Source: Flaccisagitta enflata | Lineage: Eukaryota; Chaetognatha; Sagittoidea; Aphragmophora | NCBI GenBank assembly: GCA_965153355.1 | Contig: OZ231128.1 | Coordinates: forward strand, 33,356,001 to 33,420,000 | DNA length: 64,000 nucleotides | Direction of reading: 5' to 3' | In this document: positions 36,060 to 52,791 of the stretch, piece after piece | How positions within the stretch are numbered: position 1 is the stretch's first letter | Layout of the letters: every line of letters begins with the position of its first letter | Program-made: the position numbers and the translations under genes | The notes under the pieces: model-generated | What the model was told of the DNA's origin: nothing | What the model saw: only the letters and a program-made list of their open reading frames with translations | The model's database searches: none

Positions 36060-36276
36060 CCGCCGCCACCACTGCCACCACCGCCACCACTACCGTCACC
36101 ACCACCGCCACCACCGTCGCCACCGCCACCACCATCGTCACCACTACCGCCACCACCACACTTTGGGCTGAAATCACCACCCAGCAGCACTAACCGGCCA
36201 AAACCACCAATCACCACCCAGACACCCTATTCCCCTGTATGCACCACCACCGTTACCACCACCGCCACCACCGCCA

Positions 36277-36309
<33 letters not shown>

Positions 36310-36680
36310 CCGCCACCACCGCCGCCACCGCCGCCACCACCGCCGTCACCACCACCGCCACCACCACCGTCGCCACCGCCACCACCGCCGCCACCACCGC
36401 CACCGCCACCACCACCGTCGCCACCGCCACCGCCGCCGCCACCGCCGCCACCACCGCCACCACCGTCACCACCACCGCCATCACTGTCAACATCACCGCC
36501 ACCACCGTCACCACCGCCTCCACCGCCACCGTCGCCACCACCGCCACCACCGCCGTCACCACCGTCACCACCGTCGCCACCACCGCCACCACCGTCGCCA
36601 CCACCGCCACCACCGCCGTCACCACCGTCACCACCGTCGCCATCACCGCCACCACCGTCGCCACCGCCACCTTCGCCACC
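36060..36680. repeat. CCACCG/CCGCCA trinucleotide tract
   Basis: About 600 bp of CCA/CCG/TCA triplets, interrupted by a unique block at 36165-36240. All frames are open on both strands (poly-Pro, Thr/Ala, His/Arg, Gly, Val), as expected from composition. I do not call a gene. Confidence 0.9.
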
Positions 36681-36835
36681 ACGCCCGCCATTCAACTTAC
36701 AAGTGCGCGACAATGATGCCCGCTTACTACGCCGCTTCCTCATAGTGGATTCCCGCCGCGCGAGAAGGAGAATGAAAAGGGTTACCCAAGGATAAAGGGA
36801 AAAAATTGAAATAAAAAGAAATATTCAACCAGGCA

Positions 36836-37118
<283 letters not shown>

Positions 37119-37121
<3 letters not shown>

Positions 37122-37456
37122 TTGCAACGCTCTACAAGGCAATAATCAGACCCATCTTTGAGTATAGCTCGATATGTACAGTCAGTGCAGCTGAGACACA
37201 CATCGAAAAACTCCAATTGCTGCAAAATCAAGCACTACGCGCAATACTTATGACTCCAAATTACATATCTGTTAAAGACCTCCATGACCTGTCGGCAATT
37301 CCTCGAATAAAGGATCACCTGATTTCATTTGCTCAAAAACAGCTAAAGAACATGAAGAGCCACTCTCCTATTATCAAAACAGCAGTAGACGGCTACGAAA
37401 GAGTCAAACATATTAAAGAAAACGCGTCTGTGCTGGATGTTCTGCAGCAGAGTTGA
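37119..37456 (+). pseudogene. C-terminal fragment of LINE reverse transcriptase
   Basis: About 112 codons are open from the (CT)n junction to a TGA at 37454-37456. The protein begins [17 protein letters not shown], continues HIEKLQLLQNQALRAIL, then DLHDLSAIPRIKDHLISFA, and ends ENASVLDVLQQS. The motif [12 protein letters not shown]...iekLQ..QNqaLR matches the region after the RT palm in jockey-type non-LTR retrotransposons. It acts in target-primed reverse transcription in intact elements. Everything upstream, including the catalytic residues, is missing and replaced by the microsatellite. There is no internal stop, so truncation may be recent. About 130 bp of possible 3' UTR separate it from the (AAC)n arrays. 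Confidence 0.8.
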
Positions 37457-37584
37457 CATAACATGTTGGTTGAGTTCCTCAAACAAAAAAAAAATAAGAG
37501 GAGATACGGAGGAAGAGAAGGAGGAATAGTAGGTGGAAGATAAGACAAGAATGACAGTAACGTTATCAAAAACCAAAAGAGCAA

Positions 37585-40053
<2,469 letters not shown>

Positions 40054-40213
40054 AACAAGGCCGGATACACGGCTACCGAAGTTGCGTGCGGGTGGCCAGG
40101 GGCCATGTTTGAGGTCACCAGACCATTTGGGCAGGAGCAGTGAGGTCAAAGAAATAAAATCATAAAAGTAAAGTGTGACCAACCATCCGACCAATTGACC
40201 GACCGACCGACCG

Positions 40214-40218
<5 letters not shown>
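40054..40218 (+). mobile_element. Family 1 copy, 3' end replaced by (CT)n
   Basis: aacaaggccggatacacggc, aagttgcgtgcgggtgg, tttgaggtcacc, atttgggcaggagcag and a GACC array are present. A (CT)n run (40217-40304) starts where the 3' hairpin should be. Confidence 0.8.

Positions 40219-40304
<86 letters not shown>
40217..40304. repeat. (CT)n microsatellite
   Basis: About 88 bp of CT, fused to the GACC array of the Family 1 copy. Confidence 0.95.
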
Positions 40305-40306
<2 letters not shown>

Positions 40307-40410
40307 GCTCTCTCCTATTTTTCCTAATTATTTGTTTTTGATAAATAGCGAAGAAAAGATGAGACCCTTTGGTGGATGATGCTGCGATATCGTACATCAC
40401 ACAACCACGA

Positions 40411-40416
<6 letters not shown>

Positions 40417-40488
<72 letters not shown>

Positions 40489-40521
40489 AACAGGCAGACA
40501 GACAGAAAGACAGACACAAAA

Positions 40522-40582
<61 letters not shown>
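40417..40582. repeat. Compound (GA)n(GACA)n microsatellite
   Basis: About 70 bp of GA followed by about 95 bp of GACA. Confidence 0.95.
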
Positions 40583-40946
40583 AGGGCATAGACAGGAAGG
40601 TACACGTATAGATAGATCACTACGAGAGACACTGACATAGGCCGGAAATATAGGAAATCATGCAGTGAGACTGGTGAAAATTCTGATAGGCTATGTTAAC
40701 CGACCGACAAACTGACAGATGGATCGGACGGACATCACATTGGAGGGACAGCAAGCAAGCAAGCGGTACAACTCGATAAAAGGAAGCCTCACACAGAGAA
40801 AGTCATTGAAATACTCGTAAAGAAAAGGAAGAGGACGGGAGGAAGGAAGGAACGAAATTGCATTGTGCCGTGTAAAAAAGAAAAGAGAAAAAGAAACAAG
40901 GAGACCAATTTAAAAGATGGATGGACCAATGTTGAAATCGTAATGA

Positions 40947-41096
40947 CGGTTTTTGTTGCGTTGTTGTGCCGTCGTTCTTAATGATGCCCGCGCTGAAGAA
41001 GCCCGCATGTGGATGAATACCATGGAAGAAGACGCTAGAATTTCATTCCCTCCCTATACGTGTCCTTGCACCTCTGTTGGACGTCATAACCAATGA
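40947..41096 (+). pseudogene. Possible exon remnant, AMOP-like motif (weak)
   Basis: An open stretch of 49 codons ends in a TGA at 41094-41096. It includes LNDARAEEARMWMNTMEED, then ARISFPPYTCPCTSVGRH. A Trp-rich segment followed by PP..CPCT is the kind of motif found at the start of AMOP domains of extracellular proteins. This rests on one short motif and may be coincidence. No splice sites were established. Confidence 0.25.
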
Positions 41097-42563
41097 CATA
41101 AGGAGCGAAACCTTTTATGTCGTTTTCGATAGCGAAATTAGTGTATGACGCATCAAGTAAACATTTTTAGTAGGTCAGAACTAATAGCAGAAAGTCCTTA
41201 TAATTTTTTTTAAAACGTCGCTACGGGGTTTCTCAACATAGATGCAGAGACTTTTAAAAGGTTTATGCAGCAGATCTGTGCTGATCAAAAATTTAGTGGG
41301 TGATTAAGCATGATTTGAATGTACGGTTAATCCCGCTCCAACGGATTTCAAGGGACCAATAAGTTGATCTGCCAAAAGTTTTTTCTAATTCGCAGACTAG
41401 CGATGCAGTATACAATATGTTCATTCTCAAAGATGACGGCATAACTCTTAAACGAATTGAGATAATCAAATTCCGAATTCCGACAAATACGAATATGTTC
41501 TGGCATTTATTTAAATCTTAGCCTTAGCTCTCAAGTAGTCAAGCTTCAATATGTAAAACTGTGAAAATCACAACATCACCTAATTTTCCTCCAATTTCAG
41601 TCCAAAAAATTTGTTTCTTTGAAATTTTTTGAATAGATTGAACCAATTAGGTAGGAAAACCTCATCTTCTATCATAAATCGATACTACAATATGCAAATA
41701 CTATTTTTGTTAAAAGATGGCCAAATTGGATAATTTCATCTTTTATCTCTGGTGGAAAAAAGTGATAAAAAACAATTCATATTTTTTCTTCAAATGCAGA
41801 TTGAAGCTAAACTATAGGACACCAGAAGCTAAGATTTTGCACAAATGAATGCCACAACAGACTTTTTTAGCTGCTTTTTGCAGAATTTGATTACCTTTAT
41901 TAGTTTTTTATTTATGCTGTCATCTTTTGTTTCATTTGAGAATAAACATACAGTAATAGGTTTTGACTCTCAGTCGGTTTGTCTGTCGGTCCATGGTAAT
42001 CGAGTCAAAAAGTGGAAAAAAACGAGCTTCCTAGATGCTTTTGTGTGTGGGGGGGGGGGGTTGAGGTTGTAGTGTCGATGGGGTTTAGACGTCCGCGACA
42101 TTGTAACCTTGCGTTACTTGTTCTTTTAATGAATAACTCAAGTGATTAGAGTGTCATGCTTAAGTTCGTTCTCAATCTAATTGTTGATTTGGATAATCAG
42201 TATTGTACTTGAACTCTGTTGAAGCAATGAGAACTATAACGTGTTAAGCTCTAAACAAAACTGTGGCCATGTGGAAGAAATCCTTTCTCGTAAATAGAAA
42301 TCTCTCTGATAGAAAGTCTCGATGTAAAAACGCTGTGCCTCTACAGCCGCGACCTGACAGTCATGAAAAAAATATTAAAACAGACAGAATTTCACATAGA
42401 AGAATGAAAAACGATACCCAAAATGTTACAACAGAGATTGAGCAAGTCTGATTATTCGAGAAAGACTATGAAAAACTGTCAAATGTCAAAAAGGATTTGA
42501 AACATGAAAAAAAAACAAAAAAAAAACTATAAGATGATGGATGATAGCGTGGCACTCAGAAAA
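41097..42563. other. Unique AT-rich sequence
   Basis: A G-run lies near 42049-42060. Short open frames show no known domain. Confidence 0.4.
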
Positions 42564-42730
42564 ACACAAGGCCGGATACGCGGCAGGATTGTCGCGGACG
42601 GTTGGGCAGGGCGGTAAAGCAAAAGACCGCTCGCAATTCAGAAAGGTGACGGACGGACGGACGGACCGACGGAGGGACGGACCGACCGACACGGCAAGGT
42701 GTAGAGTCGTGTGTCCGCGACTAAAAAAAA
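42564..42730 (+). mobile_element. Family 1 element, GGAC subtype, intact pair
   Basis: acacaaggccggatacgcgg, subterminal gtcgcggac, ggttgggcagggcgg, a GGAC/GACC array, and an end gtgtccgcgactaaaaaaaa. The outer 3' arm gtccgcgac is the exact complement of the subterminal motif. Confidence 0.85.
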
Positions 42731-42733
42731 GAA

Positions 42734-42773
42734 GAGAGAGAGAGAGACAGAGACAGAGAGTGAGAGTGAGAGT

Positions 42774-42826
<53 letters not shown>
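42734..42826. repeat. (GA)n microsatellite
   Basis: About 90 bp of GA with gagacag and gtgaga variants. It fills the gap between a Family 1 copy and a Family 2 copy. Confidence 0.95.
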
Positions 42827-42832
<6 letters not shown>

Positions 42833-42834
42833 GA

Positions 42835-43338
42835 AATAGTCGCAAAAGCGTCAGATGGTCAGCGGTACCCGTGCCCTGCCTGAGTAGGTTGTGCTTGAAG
42901 TTGAGGGGGGAGCAGGGCAGCGGCTCCGAAGGGGTCGATGACCTATGCTTTCACACATATGGGGAATTTTCCACTTCTTCTCCTCCTCCTTGTCCTGGGA
43001 TCAGTCCTATTGGCTAGGATTTGGACCTTAAGGCTGAGATTTGGGCCTCAAGGCTGGGATCTGGGCCTCCAGTCTAGGATTTTGGCCTTTAGGCTAGGAT
43101 TTGGGCCTCGAGGCTAGGATTTGGGCCTTGAGGATAGGATTTGGGCCTCAAGGATAGGATTTGGGCCTGAAAACTGGGATTTGGGCCTGAAAACTGGGAT
43201 TTGGGCCTCGAGACTGGGATTTGAAGGGGGGGGATGGAGAAGAAGGAGGAGAAGGAGGAGAAGAAGAAGGAGGAGGAGAAAATTCCCCATATGTGTGAAA
43301 GCATAGGTCATCGACCCCTTCGGGGCCGCTGCCCAAAA
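42835..43338 (+). mobile_element. Family 2 element, near complete
   Basis: The left extension is aatagtcgcaaaagcgtcag, then tggtcagcggtacccgtgcc. The left arm (42915-42971) gggcagcggctccgaagggg to tatggggaattttc is mirrored at 43277-43334. The core (about 43015-43220) has some 10 units of the 20-bp gggatttgggcctcgaggct type. A GGA/GAA tract precedes the right arm. It ends gcccaaaagg. Confidence 0.88.
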
Positions 43339-43548
43339 GGAATCAAATGATAAAAATCTCATAATATCGTGAAGAAAAAAAAGAAAGAAAAGAAGAATTG
43401 AGAGATTGTAATGATTGTGGATCAAAAGGTCACCATTCTTTGCCATTCATCTCTTGTTGATTGGTGCCAGTGGCAAAGCAGAAAAGAACTCTCGACGCAG
43501 AACAAGATTTGCGACGCAGCGCCGGCTATGTTTTTTTTTTAATGTTGT

Positions 43549-44630
<1,082 letters not shown>

Positions 44631-44729
44631 TTCTCGCTTTCAACAGTAATCGCGCTTCATTGTGACAAGTTGGTGCCGATTATCGGTTGTTGTCTCATCC
44701 AAAGAATGATGCCAGCCTTCTTTTCAGTT

Positions 44730-44908
<179 letters not shown>

Positions 44909-44939
44909 GCTTCTTACTGATACAATGGAGAGAGGATAA

Positions 44940-45487
<548 letters not shown>

Positions 45488-45676
45488 ACCACTACACCAT
45501 TAAAATGCGCATTTTACGGGAGCATCATGAACAAACTGACCAACCAAAGGCCTGACGGCCTGATGGCCACGGATGCTACTTTCAAGAACAAAAATGAGTA
45601 AGTTGATTTTTTCATAAGGATAACAAAGGCCCATACCTCAAGTTTGCACGATGGGATATGATTTTGAATGAACAAC

Positions 45677-46243
45677 CCCCTCCCCCCAGCCCAAATCCTA
45701 GCCTTGAGGCCCAAATCCCAGCCTCAAGGCCCAAATCCCAACCTCGAGGCCCAAATCCCAGCCTCGAGGCCCAAATCTAAGCCTTAAGGCCCAAATCCCA
45801 ACCTTGAGGCCCAAATCCCAGCCGCAAGGTCCAAATCCCAGTCTCAAGGCCCAAATCCCAACCTGGAGGCTCAAATCCCACCCTCGAGGCTCAAAATCCA
45901 GCCTTGAGGCTCAAATCCCATTCTTGAGGCCTAAATCCTAGCCTGGAGGCCCAAGCCCCAGCCTCGAGGCCCAAATCCTAGGCTTGAGTCCCAAATCTCA
46001 GCCTCAAGGCCCAAATACCAGCCTCAACATCCAAATCCCTGCTTCGAAGCCTAAATCCAGCCTTGAGGCCCAAATCCCAGTTGCCAGAAGGAGGAGAAGA
46101 AGAAAATTCTCCATATGTGTGAAAGCATAGATCATTGACCCCTTCCAGGCCGCTGCGCCGCTCTCTCCCTCAACCTCAAGCACAACCTACATAGGCAGGG
46201 CGCGGGTACCGCTGACCATCTAACGCTTTTGCGACTATTTTTC
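45677..46243 (-). mobile_element. Family 2 element, one arm lost
   Basis: About 20 units of gcctcgaggcccaaatccca (minus-strand core) run to about 46080. The GAA tract follows, then the arm ccatatgtgtgaaagcatag and ttgaccccttccaggccgctgc. The long extension ends aacgcttttgcgactattttt. The short-arm side at 45677 is missing. Confidence 0.8.
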
Positions 46244-47679
<1,436 letters not shown>

Positions 47680-47855
47680 CTTTGCCTATAGTCTTTTGAA
47701 AATGTTTCTGTTATTGCAATAATATCAAAATAAAGACACGACCGAATCGCTGCCAAGCGACAAAAATTTCCATTGGAAACCATCACCATTGTTGAATGGA
47801 AGCAAAAATTCCGCCCCCATTTTTTCTTCTTTCTTTACTTTTTTCCTACTGCATA

Positions 47856-47857
<2 letters not shown>

Positions 47858-47886
<29 letters not shown>

Positions 47887-48153
47887 CTTCTTCTTCTTCT
47901 TCTTCTTCTTCTTCTTCTTCTTCTTCTTCTTCTTCTTCTGCTTCTGCTTCTGCTTCTTCTTCTTCCTCTTCTTTCACTTTCTCTACTTCCTTTTTTTTCT
48001 TCTTCTTTTTCTTCTTCTTCTTCTTCTTTGTCTTCTTCTTCTTCTTCTTCTTCTTCTTCTTCTTCTTCTTCTTCTTCTTCTTCTTCTTCCTTTTTTTTCT
48101 TCTCCTTTTCCTTTCCTTCCTCTTCTTCTTCTTCTTCTTCTTCTTCTTCTTCT

Positions 48154-48188
<35 letters not shown>

Positions 48189-48269
48189 TTCTCCTTCTTC
48201 TTCTTCCTCTTCCTCTTCATCTCCTTCTTCTTCTTCTTTCACTTTCTCTACTTCCTTTTTTCTTCTTCT

Positions 48270-48301
<32 letters not shown>

Positions 48302-48395
48302 TTCTTCTTCTTCTTCTTTTTCTTCTTCTTCTTCTTCTTCTGCTTCTTCTTCCTCTTTTATATCTTCTTCTTTCTCTTCTTTTTTGTCTTCTTCT

Positions 48396-48427
<32 letters not shown>

Positions 48428-48650
48428 TTCTTCTTCTTCTTCTTCATCATCTTCTTCTTCTTCTTCTTCCACTTCTTCTTCTTGTTCTTCTTGTTCTTCT
48501 TCTTGATCTTCTTCTTCTTCTTCTTCTTCTTCTTCTTCTTCTTCTTCTTCTTCTTCTTCTTCTTCTTCTTCTTCTTCTTCTTCTTCTTTTTCTCCTTCTT
48601 CTTCCTCCTCTTCTTCTTCTTCTTCTTTCTCTTCTTCCCCTCCTTCCTCC
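47858..48650. repeat. (TTC)n array, about 800 bp
   Basis: TTC runs with many CTC and TTT interruptions. The block ttctttcactttctctactt then ccttttt occurs twice (about 47967 and 48231), so a ~260-bp segment was probably duplicated. Long Ser, Phe, Leu, Glu or Lys frames are artefacts. Confidence 0.97.
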
Positions 48651-49263
48651 TCATTTTCTTCTCCTTCTCTTTTCCTCCCTTTTATGTAGCACTTGCTTCC
48701 TTCTCCTTTCCGTTCTTTTTTTCTTATTCTTTCTTTCTATTTTCATTCCTTCCTCCTTCCTTTCTTTTCATTTTTCCTTCCTCCATTCATACCTTTAATC
48801 TTTTCTTCCATCCTTCTTTTCATTTCTCCTCGCTGTCACTTTGACGTGAAAATTTTTCATATGTTGAATATTAGTATACAAAGAAAGGTAGACAATGAAA
48901 GAACACAATCAAAAATTATGATTTTTTTCTCTGCCTCTATGAAATGGTTTTTGTAACGGTGCGACGACAGATTTTTCTGCTTGTTTTACGATGAAAAGAA
49001 GGGAAAAAGTCGGATGGAATAGATTGGCCAAACGAAAATATCGTCTTTGCAGTTTTTAGTCGCTTTCTGAGGCCTGAGCGATTCTTTAAGAGGCTGTTAC
49101 CGTAAGTCCGTGGTCCGTGCATAGGTCCTTCCATAGGCCTGGGTGAATTTTTCTATAACGCGAAATCGGCAGAAATAGTCCCTTATTATCATTTAAGCCC
49201 CTGCCCATAGCAAAGTTCTGGATGAATGACGCAGTGCAGTGATCCGAAAATATTGAAGTAAGC
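48651..49263. other. Pyrimidine-rich then unique sequence
   Basis: No gene was recognised. Confidence 0.4.
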
Positions 49264-49463
49264 TTTTTAGTCGCGTGCTACGCGACTCTATAAGCCATTT
49301 TTCGGTCCGTCGGTCCATCGGTCCGTCCGTCACAAAGCATTTTTAAGACATTTTTTCGCGTTTTTTTCCACTTTTGAACATAAGGAAATACACTAGGATG
49401 TGGAGCTCGCTAATTCAGAGGTCATTTTGAAAATTCCAGATTTTCTGTCTGTCTGTCTGTCTT

Positions 49464-49561
<98 letters not shown>

Positions 49562-49621
49562 GGTCTGTCTGACCTTTTGTGAAAATGCTGATGCACGCGA
49601 CTAAGGTCTAATGACCTTGTT
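49264..49621 (-). mobile_element. Family 1 element, long form, intact pair
   Basis: On the minus strand: aacaaggtcattagacctt (5' hairpin), subterminal agtcgcgtgc, an (ACAG)n array of about 120 bp, ~100 bp of spacer, a GACC/GACG array, then the hairpin and cgcgactaaaaa. The outer arm gcacgcgact is the exact complement of the subterminal motif. Confidence 0.88.
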
Positions 49622-49674
49622 TTACATCAAACGTACGCGAGTATAAAATCCACAACGAGACGTAAACTATGTCC

Positions 49675-49841
49675 GTTGTCGTGTAAGTCGGTTCATCTGT
49701 TTGTCCATAACAATTGGCTTTTACGGCGTTGACAGGTAGTTTCTATCATCACTGCCCCTGCCCAATTGCTTGGTTTGCCCATTTCCTAACTGAGCTTACT
49801 CACACGCGCGACTTGCGTAACCGTGTTATCCGGCCTTGATT
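49675..49841 (-). mobile_element. Family 1 copy, decayed 3' end
   Basis: On the minus strand: aatcaaggccggataacacgg, aagtcgcgcgtgtg, then ttgggcaggggcagtgatg. The 3' hairpin is reduced to a short cgacttacacgac-like tract. Confidence 0.65.
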
Positions 49842-50057
49842 CAATATCGCCTTGGTGAAATCAGATGTCAGATTATTTATTGTCGATTTGGCGATTAGAT
49901 TGCTGCAGAATTAAAACAAGGCCAAGAGATGTCCAATAGATGCGTCCTCTTTAGACGTAAGATGTAATCATACAAATTATAAAGTTATATAGATATTAAG
50001 ATATGATAATATGAAAATGTAAAGAATCAGAGATAAAGAGAAAAATATAAACTGATT

Positions 50058-50325
50058 CATCTCTTCCCCCCCCCACGCCTCTCCACCTCTCCCCCCCCCC
50101 CCACGCCTCCCCATCCCTCCCCGCACGCCTCCCCACCCTCCCCACGCCTCCCCTCCCCTGCCTCACGCCTCCCACCCTCCCCCCACGCTCCCCACCCCTC
50201 CCCCCGCCTCCCCACCCTCCCCCCACGCCTCCCCACCCCTCCCCACGCCTCCCCACCCCTCTCCTGCCTCCCCATCCCCCTCCCCTCCTCCCCCCACGCC
50301 TCCCCACACCCCCCGCCTCATCCTC
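50058..50325. repeat. C-rich minisatellite
   Basis: Units of cctccccacgcctccccacc of variable length. The minus strand is G-rich with quadruplex potential. Confidence 0.9.
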
Positions 50326-50335
50326 ACGAAGAGAC

Positions 50336-50800
50336 ATAAAGGGACTTGGAAGACATTAAGAGACATGAAGAGACTGTAGAGACATGAAGAGACAAAAGAG
50401 ACATAAGAGACATAAGAGACATAAGAGAGTTAAGAGATATAAGAGATAAGAGACATACGAGATATAAGAGATATAAGAGATATGAGATATAAGAGACCAA
50501 AGAGACATAAGAGACATAAGAGACATATGAGACATAAAGGAGACATAAGAGACTTATGTCATATAGGAGACATATAGGAGACAAAAGAGAGATAGAGACA
50601 TAAGACACATAAAAGACATAAGAGACATAAGAGACATAGGAGACAAAAGAGACCTAAGATACATAAGAGAAATAAGAGATATAAGAGAAATATAAGAGAC
50701 ATAAGAGACATATAGGAGACAAAAGAGACAAAAGAGACAAAAGAGATGAAAGAGACAAAAGAAATATAAGAGACAAGAAGATACATAAAGAGAAATGAAG
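50336..50800. repeat. ~9-bp minisatellite (agagacata)
   Basis: About 460 bp of agagacata, agagatata and agagacaaa units. The 9-bp period keeps long low-complexity frames open on the minus strand. Confidence 0.9.
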
Positions 50801-50906
50801 AGAAAACCCTGATTTTTGCGTTTTGAAATTTTCCTATTTCATACATTCAGACCTACCGACCAAGGGACAGACCCTCTTATAGAGATGCGAGGACGCATCT
50901 AAAAAA

Positions 50907-51728
50907 TCGATATCCAATATATTCTTAAGAAACATCATATCCAATGAAAGGAATGTAAAGTTCAATTTCCTAACGGCTAGCATGTGCTGGGTGCTTCAAA
51001 TGCAAGGAAACTTATGATTGGTTTATACAGGACTTACAAAGAGAGTCAAAGTTCAACAATTAGGTCATATCCAACGATTTACGTGGATCTGCAACTATTT
51101 CAAAAATATTTCAGGGTATTCTTCAGTGATACAAGGTCTCCTCTTTGCTTTGTTATTGTTCTTTTTTGGTGTCGTTTTGTTCTTTTTTGTTGCTCTTTCT
51201 TTAGTTTTTGTTTGTTTGTAAATTTCTTTTTTCTTTTAAGGATTCCTAAGGCTTCACTCGGATTGACAAGGCTACGATGTATTTAATCCGGGGTTGCAAA
51301 GATTTGGCCGCGGTTGTAGAGAAGAAAACAACATGGAGATTAGGAGCAGTGGCAGGAGCAGGAGCAGGAGCTGTGACGAAAAATTACTTAACAAAACAAG
51401 TTACGCCGGGTTACAATACCGTCGCGGGGTAGATGCGGAAATTCCCGTTTTTACATTTTTACCAACTCTTTCATCATCAAGAAATTGATTGAGGGATTGA
51501 AGATGCACAGACAGTTGGAACAAGACTACTTATAGACAGGCATGTAGATTTTGGAGTAGCGGGTAGCGTCACTACTCCGCAGGAGAGAGGCCTTGTCGGA
51601 AGCTTACAGTAGAGGAAGAAAAAAAAAGAAGAAGAATAGAAAGACGGAGAAGAAGAAGAAGAAGACGGAGAAGAAGAGAGAAGTGAGAAGAGAGAGGAAA
51701 AAAGAAAGAAGAGAGAAAAAAGACAGAA
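50907..51728. other. Unique DNA with a Family 1-like start
   Basis: acaagttacgccgggttaca then ataccgtcgcggggtagatg at 51398-51437 repeats the variant phrase seen at 25.33 kb. A (GAA)-rich tract lies at 51610-51725. No gene. Confidence 0.45.
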
Positions 51729-51860
51729 AACAAGGCCGTAAACACTCCCCCTAAGTCGCGGACGGATGGGCAGGCGCGGAACAGCAAAAAAATGCTCGCA
51801 TTTTGTTTTGGTTACCGACCGAAACAGTAAGTTCAAGTGTCGCGAGTCCGCGACTAAAAA
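51729..51860 (+). mobile_element. Family 1 element, GGAC subtype, intact pair
   Basis: aacaaggccgtaaacactcc, subterminal agtcgcggac, ggatgggcagg, a very short GACC tract, then the hairpin gtcgcg-agtc-cgcgac and taaaaa. The outer arm gtccgcgact is the exact complement of the subterminal motif. At 132 bp it is another very short copy. Confidence 0.85.
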
Positions 51861-52681
51861 TGAAAGAAAGAGCAAAATAGCAAAAGAAAGAAAGAAAGAA
51901 AGAACTCAAACGTAAGCTTGCTCACTTTTGTACATAAACAAGATCGGAAACATTGAAGGGCAGTCGCGGACGGTTGGTTAGGAAATTTCAAGAAAAAATC
52001 CTCACTCGTGGGTTAACAAAATTTTTCAACAGATTATCAAACTAACCGGATTCTAACTATTTGTTACCAAAGTTGCCACTTGCCCAGACGAAATTAGCTG
52101 ACATATTAATTACTATATGAGATAAGTGCTCACCAGCAGTTTACTTACAAGTCATGATCAACCGGGCCACCAGGCCAGTCAGTTTCTCAACAGCTCAGTG
52201 CTTCAGTCAGTTATGATGAGTAGAAGAATTTCTATCCTTTATGGTTTTTCAGTATTTATATCTTATCTTTGTAAATCTGAATCACAGTAAGTTACATGGA
52301 ACACAAAATGATGTTGATTACTTTAAAGCATCCAGAAAGTTTTCTCTCTTTATCTATATAACACAAAAATTTAGTTTAAGTGATGATTTCAACTTAAATT
52401 GGCTAGGTGACTCTCAATCAACATTTCATTGGAGCTTTTATCATAAAACTGCAATATGCAAATGATATTTTGACCTCCATGGCTTTTGTTCCTTCGTCAT
52501 TTCTCATTTCTTCTTCCTTGTCGCGGACATGCCATTTTAAGTGGTGTGTGGATGTGTATGTGTGTGGTGTGTATTTGCGCCGCTCAAATTGAGAGCATGC
52601 GGGAATAAAGCGAGAACAAAAGCGCGATGATTCGAGCACAGTCGGAGAAAGAATATCATGAAAAAGCTAGATACGGGTCAT

Positions 52682-52686
<5 letters not shown>
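51861..52686. other. Unique DNA, one Family 1 5' fragment
   Basis: acaagatcggaaac then gggcagtcgcggacggttgg at 51937-51980 is a Family 1 5' fragment. The remainder is unrecognised. Confidence 0.45.

Positions 52687-52746
<60 letters not shown>
52687..52746. repeat. (CT)n microsatellite
   Basis: About 60 bp of CT, ending about 45 bp before the fold-back MITE. Confidence 0.95.
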
Positions 52747-52748
<2 letters not shown>

Positions 52749-52791
52749 ACACAATTACCTTCATCAGTCAATCAGTCAGTCTGTGCATCTA

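Larger units (their letters stand above)
49915..50906 (+). mobile_element. Family 1 element, AGATGC subtype, 1 kb with minisatellite cargo
   Basis: It starts aacaaggccaagagatgtcc. The subterminal agatgcgtcc (49938-49947) is the exact complement of the outer 3' arm ggacgcatct (50891-50900), 944 bp away. The 3' hairpin agatgcg-agg-acgcatct is followed by aaaaaa. A short GACC/GACA tract precedes the hairpin as in other copies. The cargo is a C-rich minisatellite (50058-50325, ccccacgcctcc) and an agagacata minisatellite (about 50336-50800). No transposase or helicase frame. Confidence 0.75.

Noticed and set aside
36060-36680. Pro/Thr/Ala-rich frame of 244 codons and Gly-rich frame opposite
   Set aside because: Pure CCA/CCG triplet composition keeps every frame open. 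There are no domain signatures.
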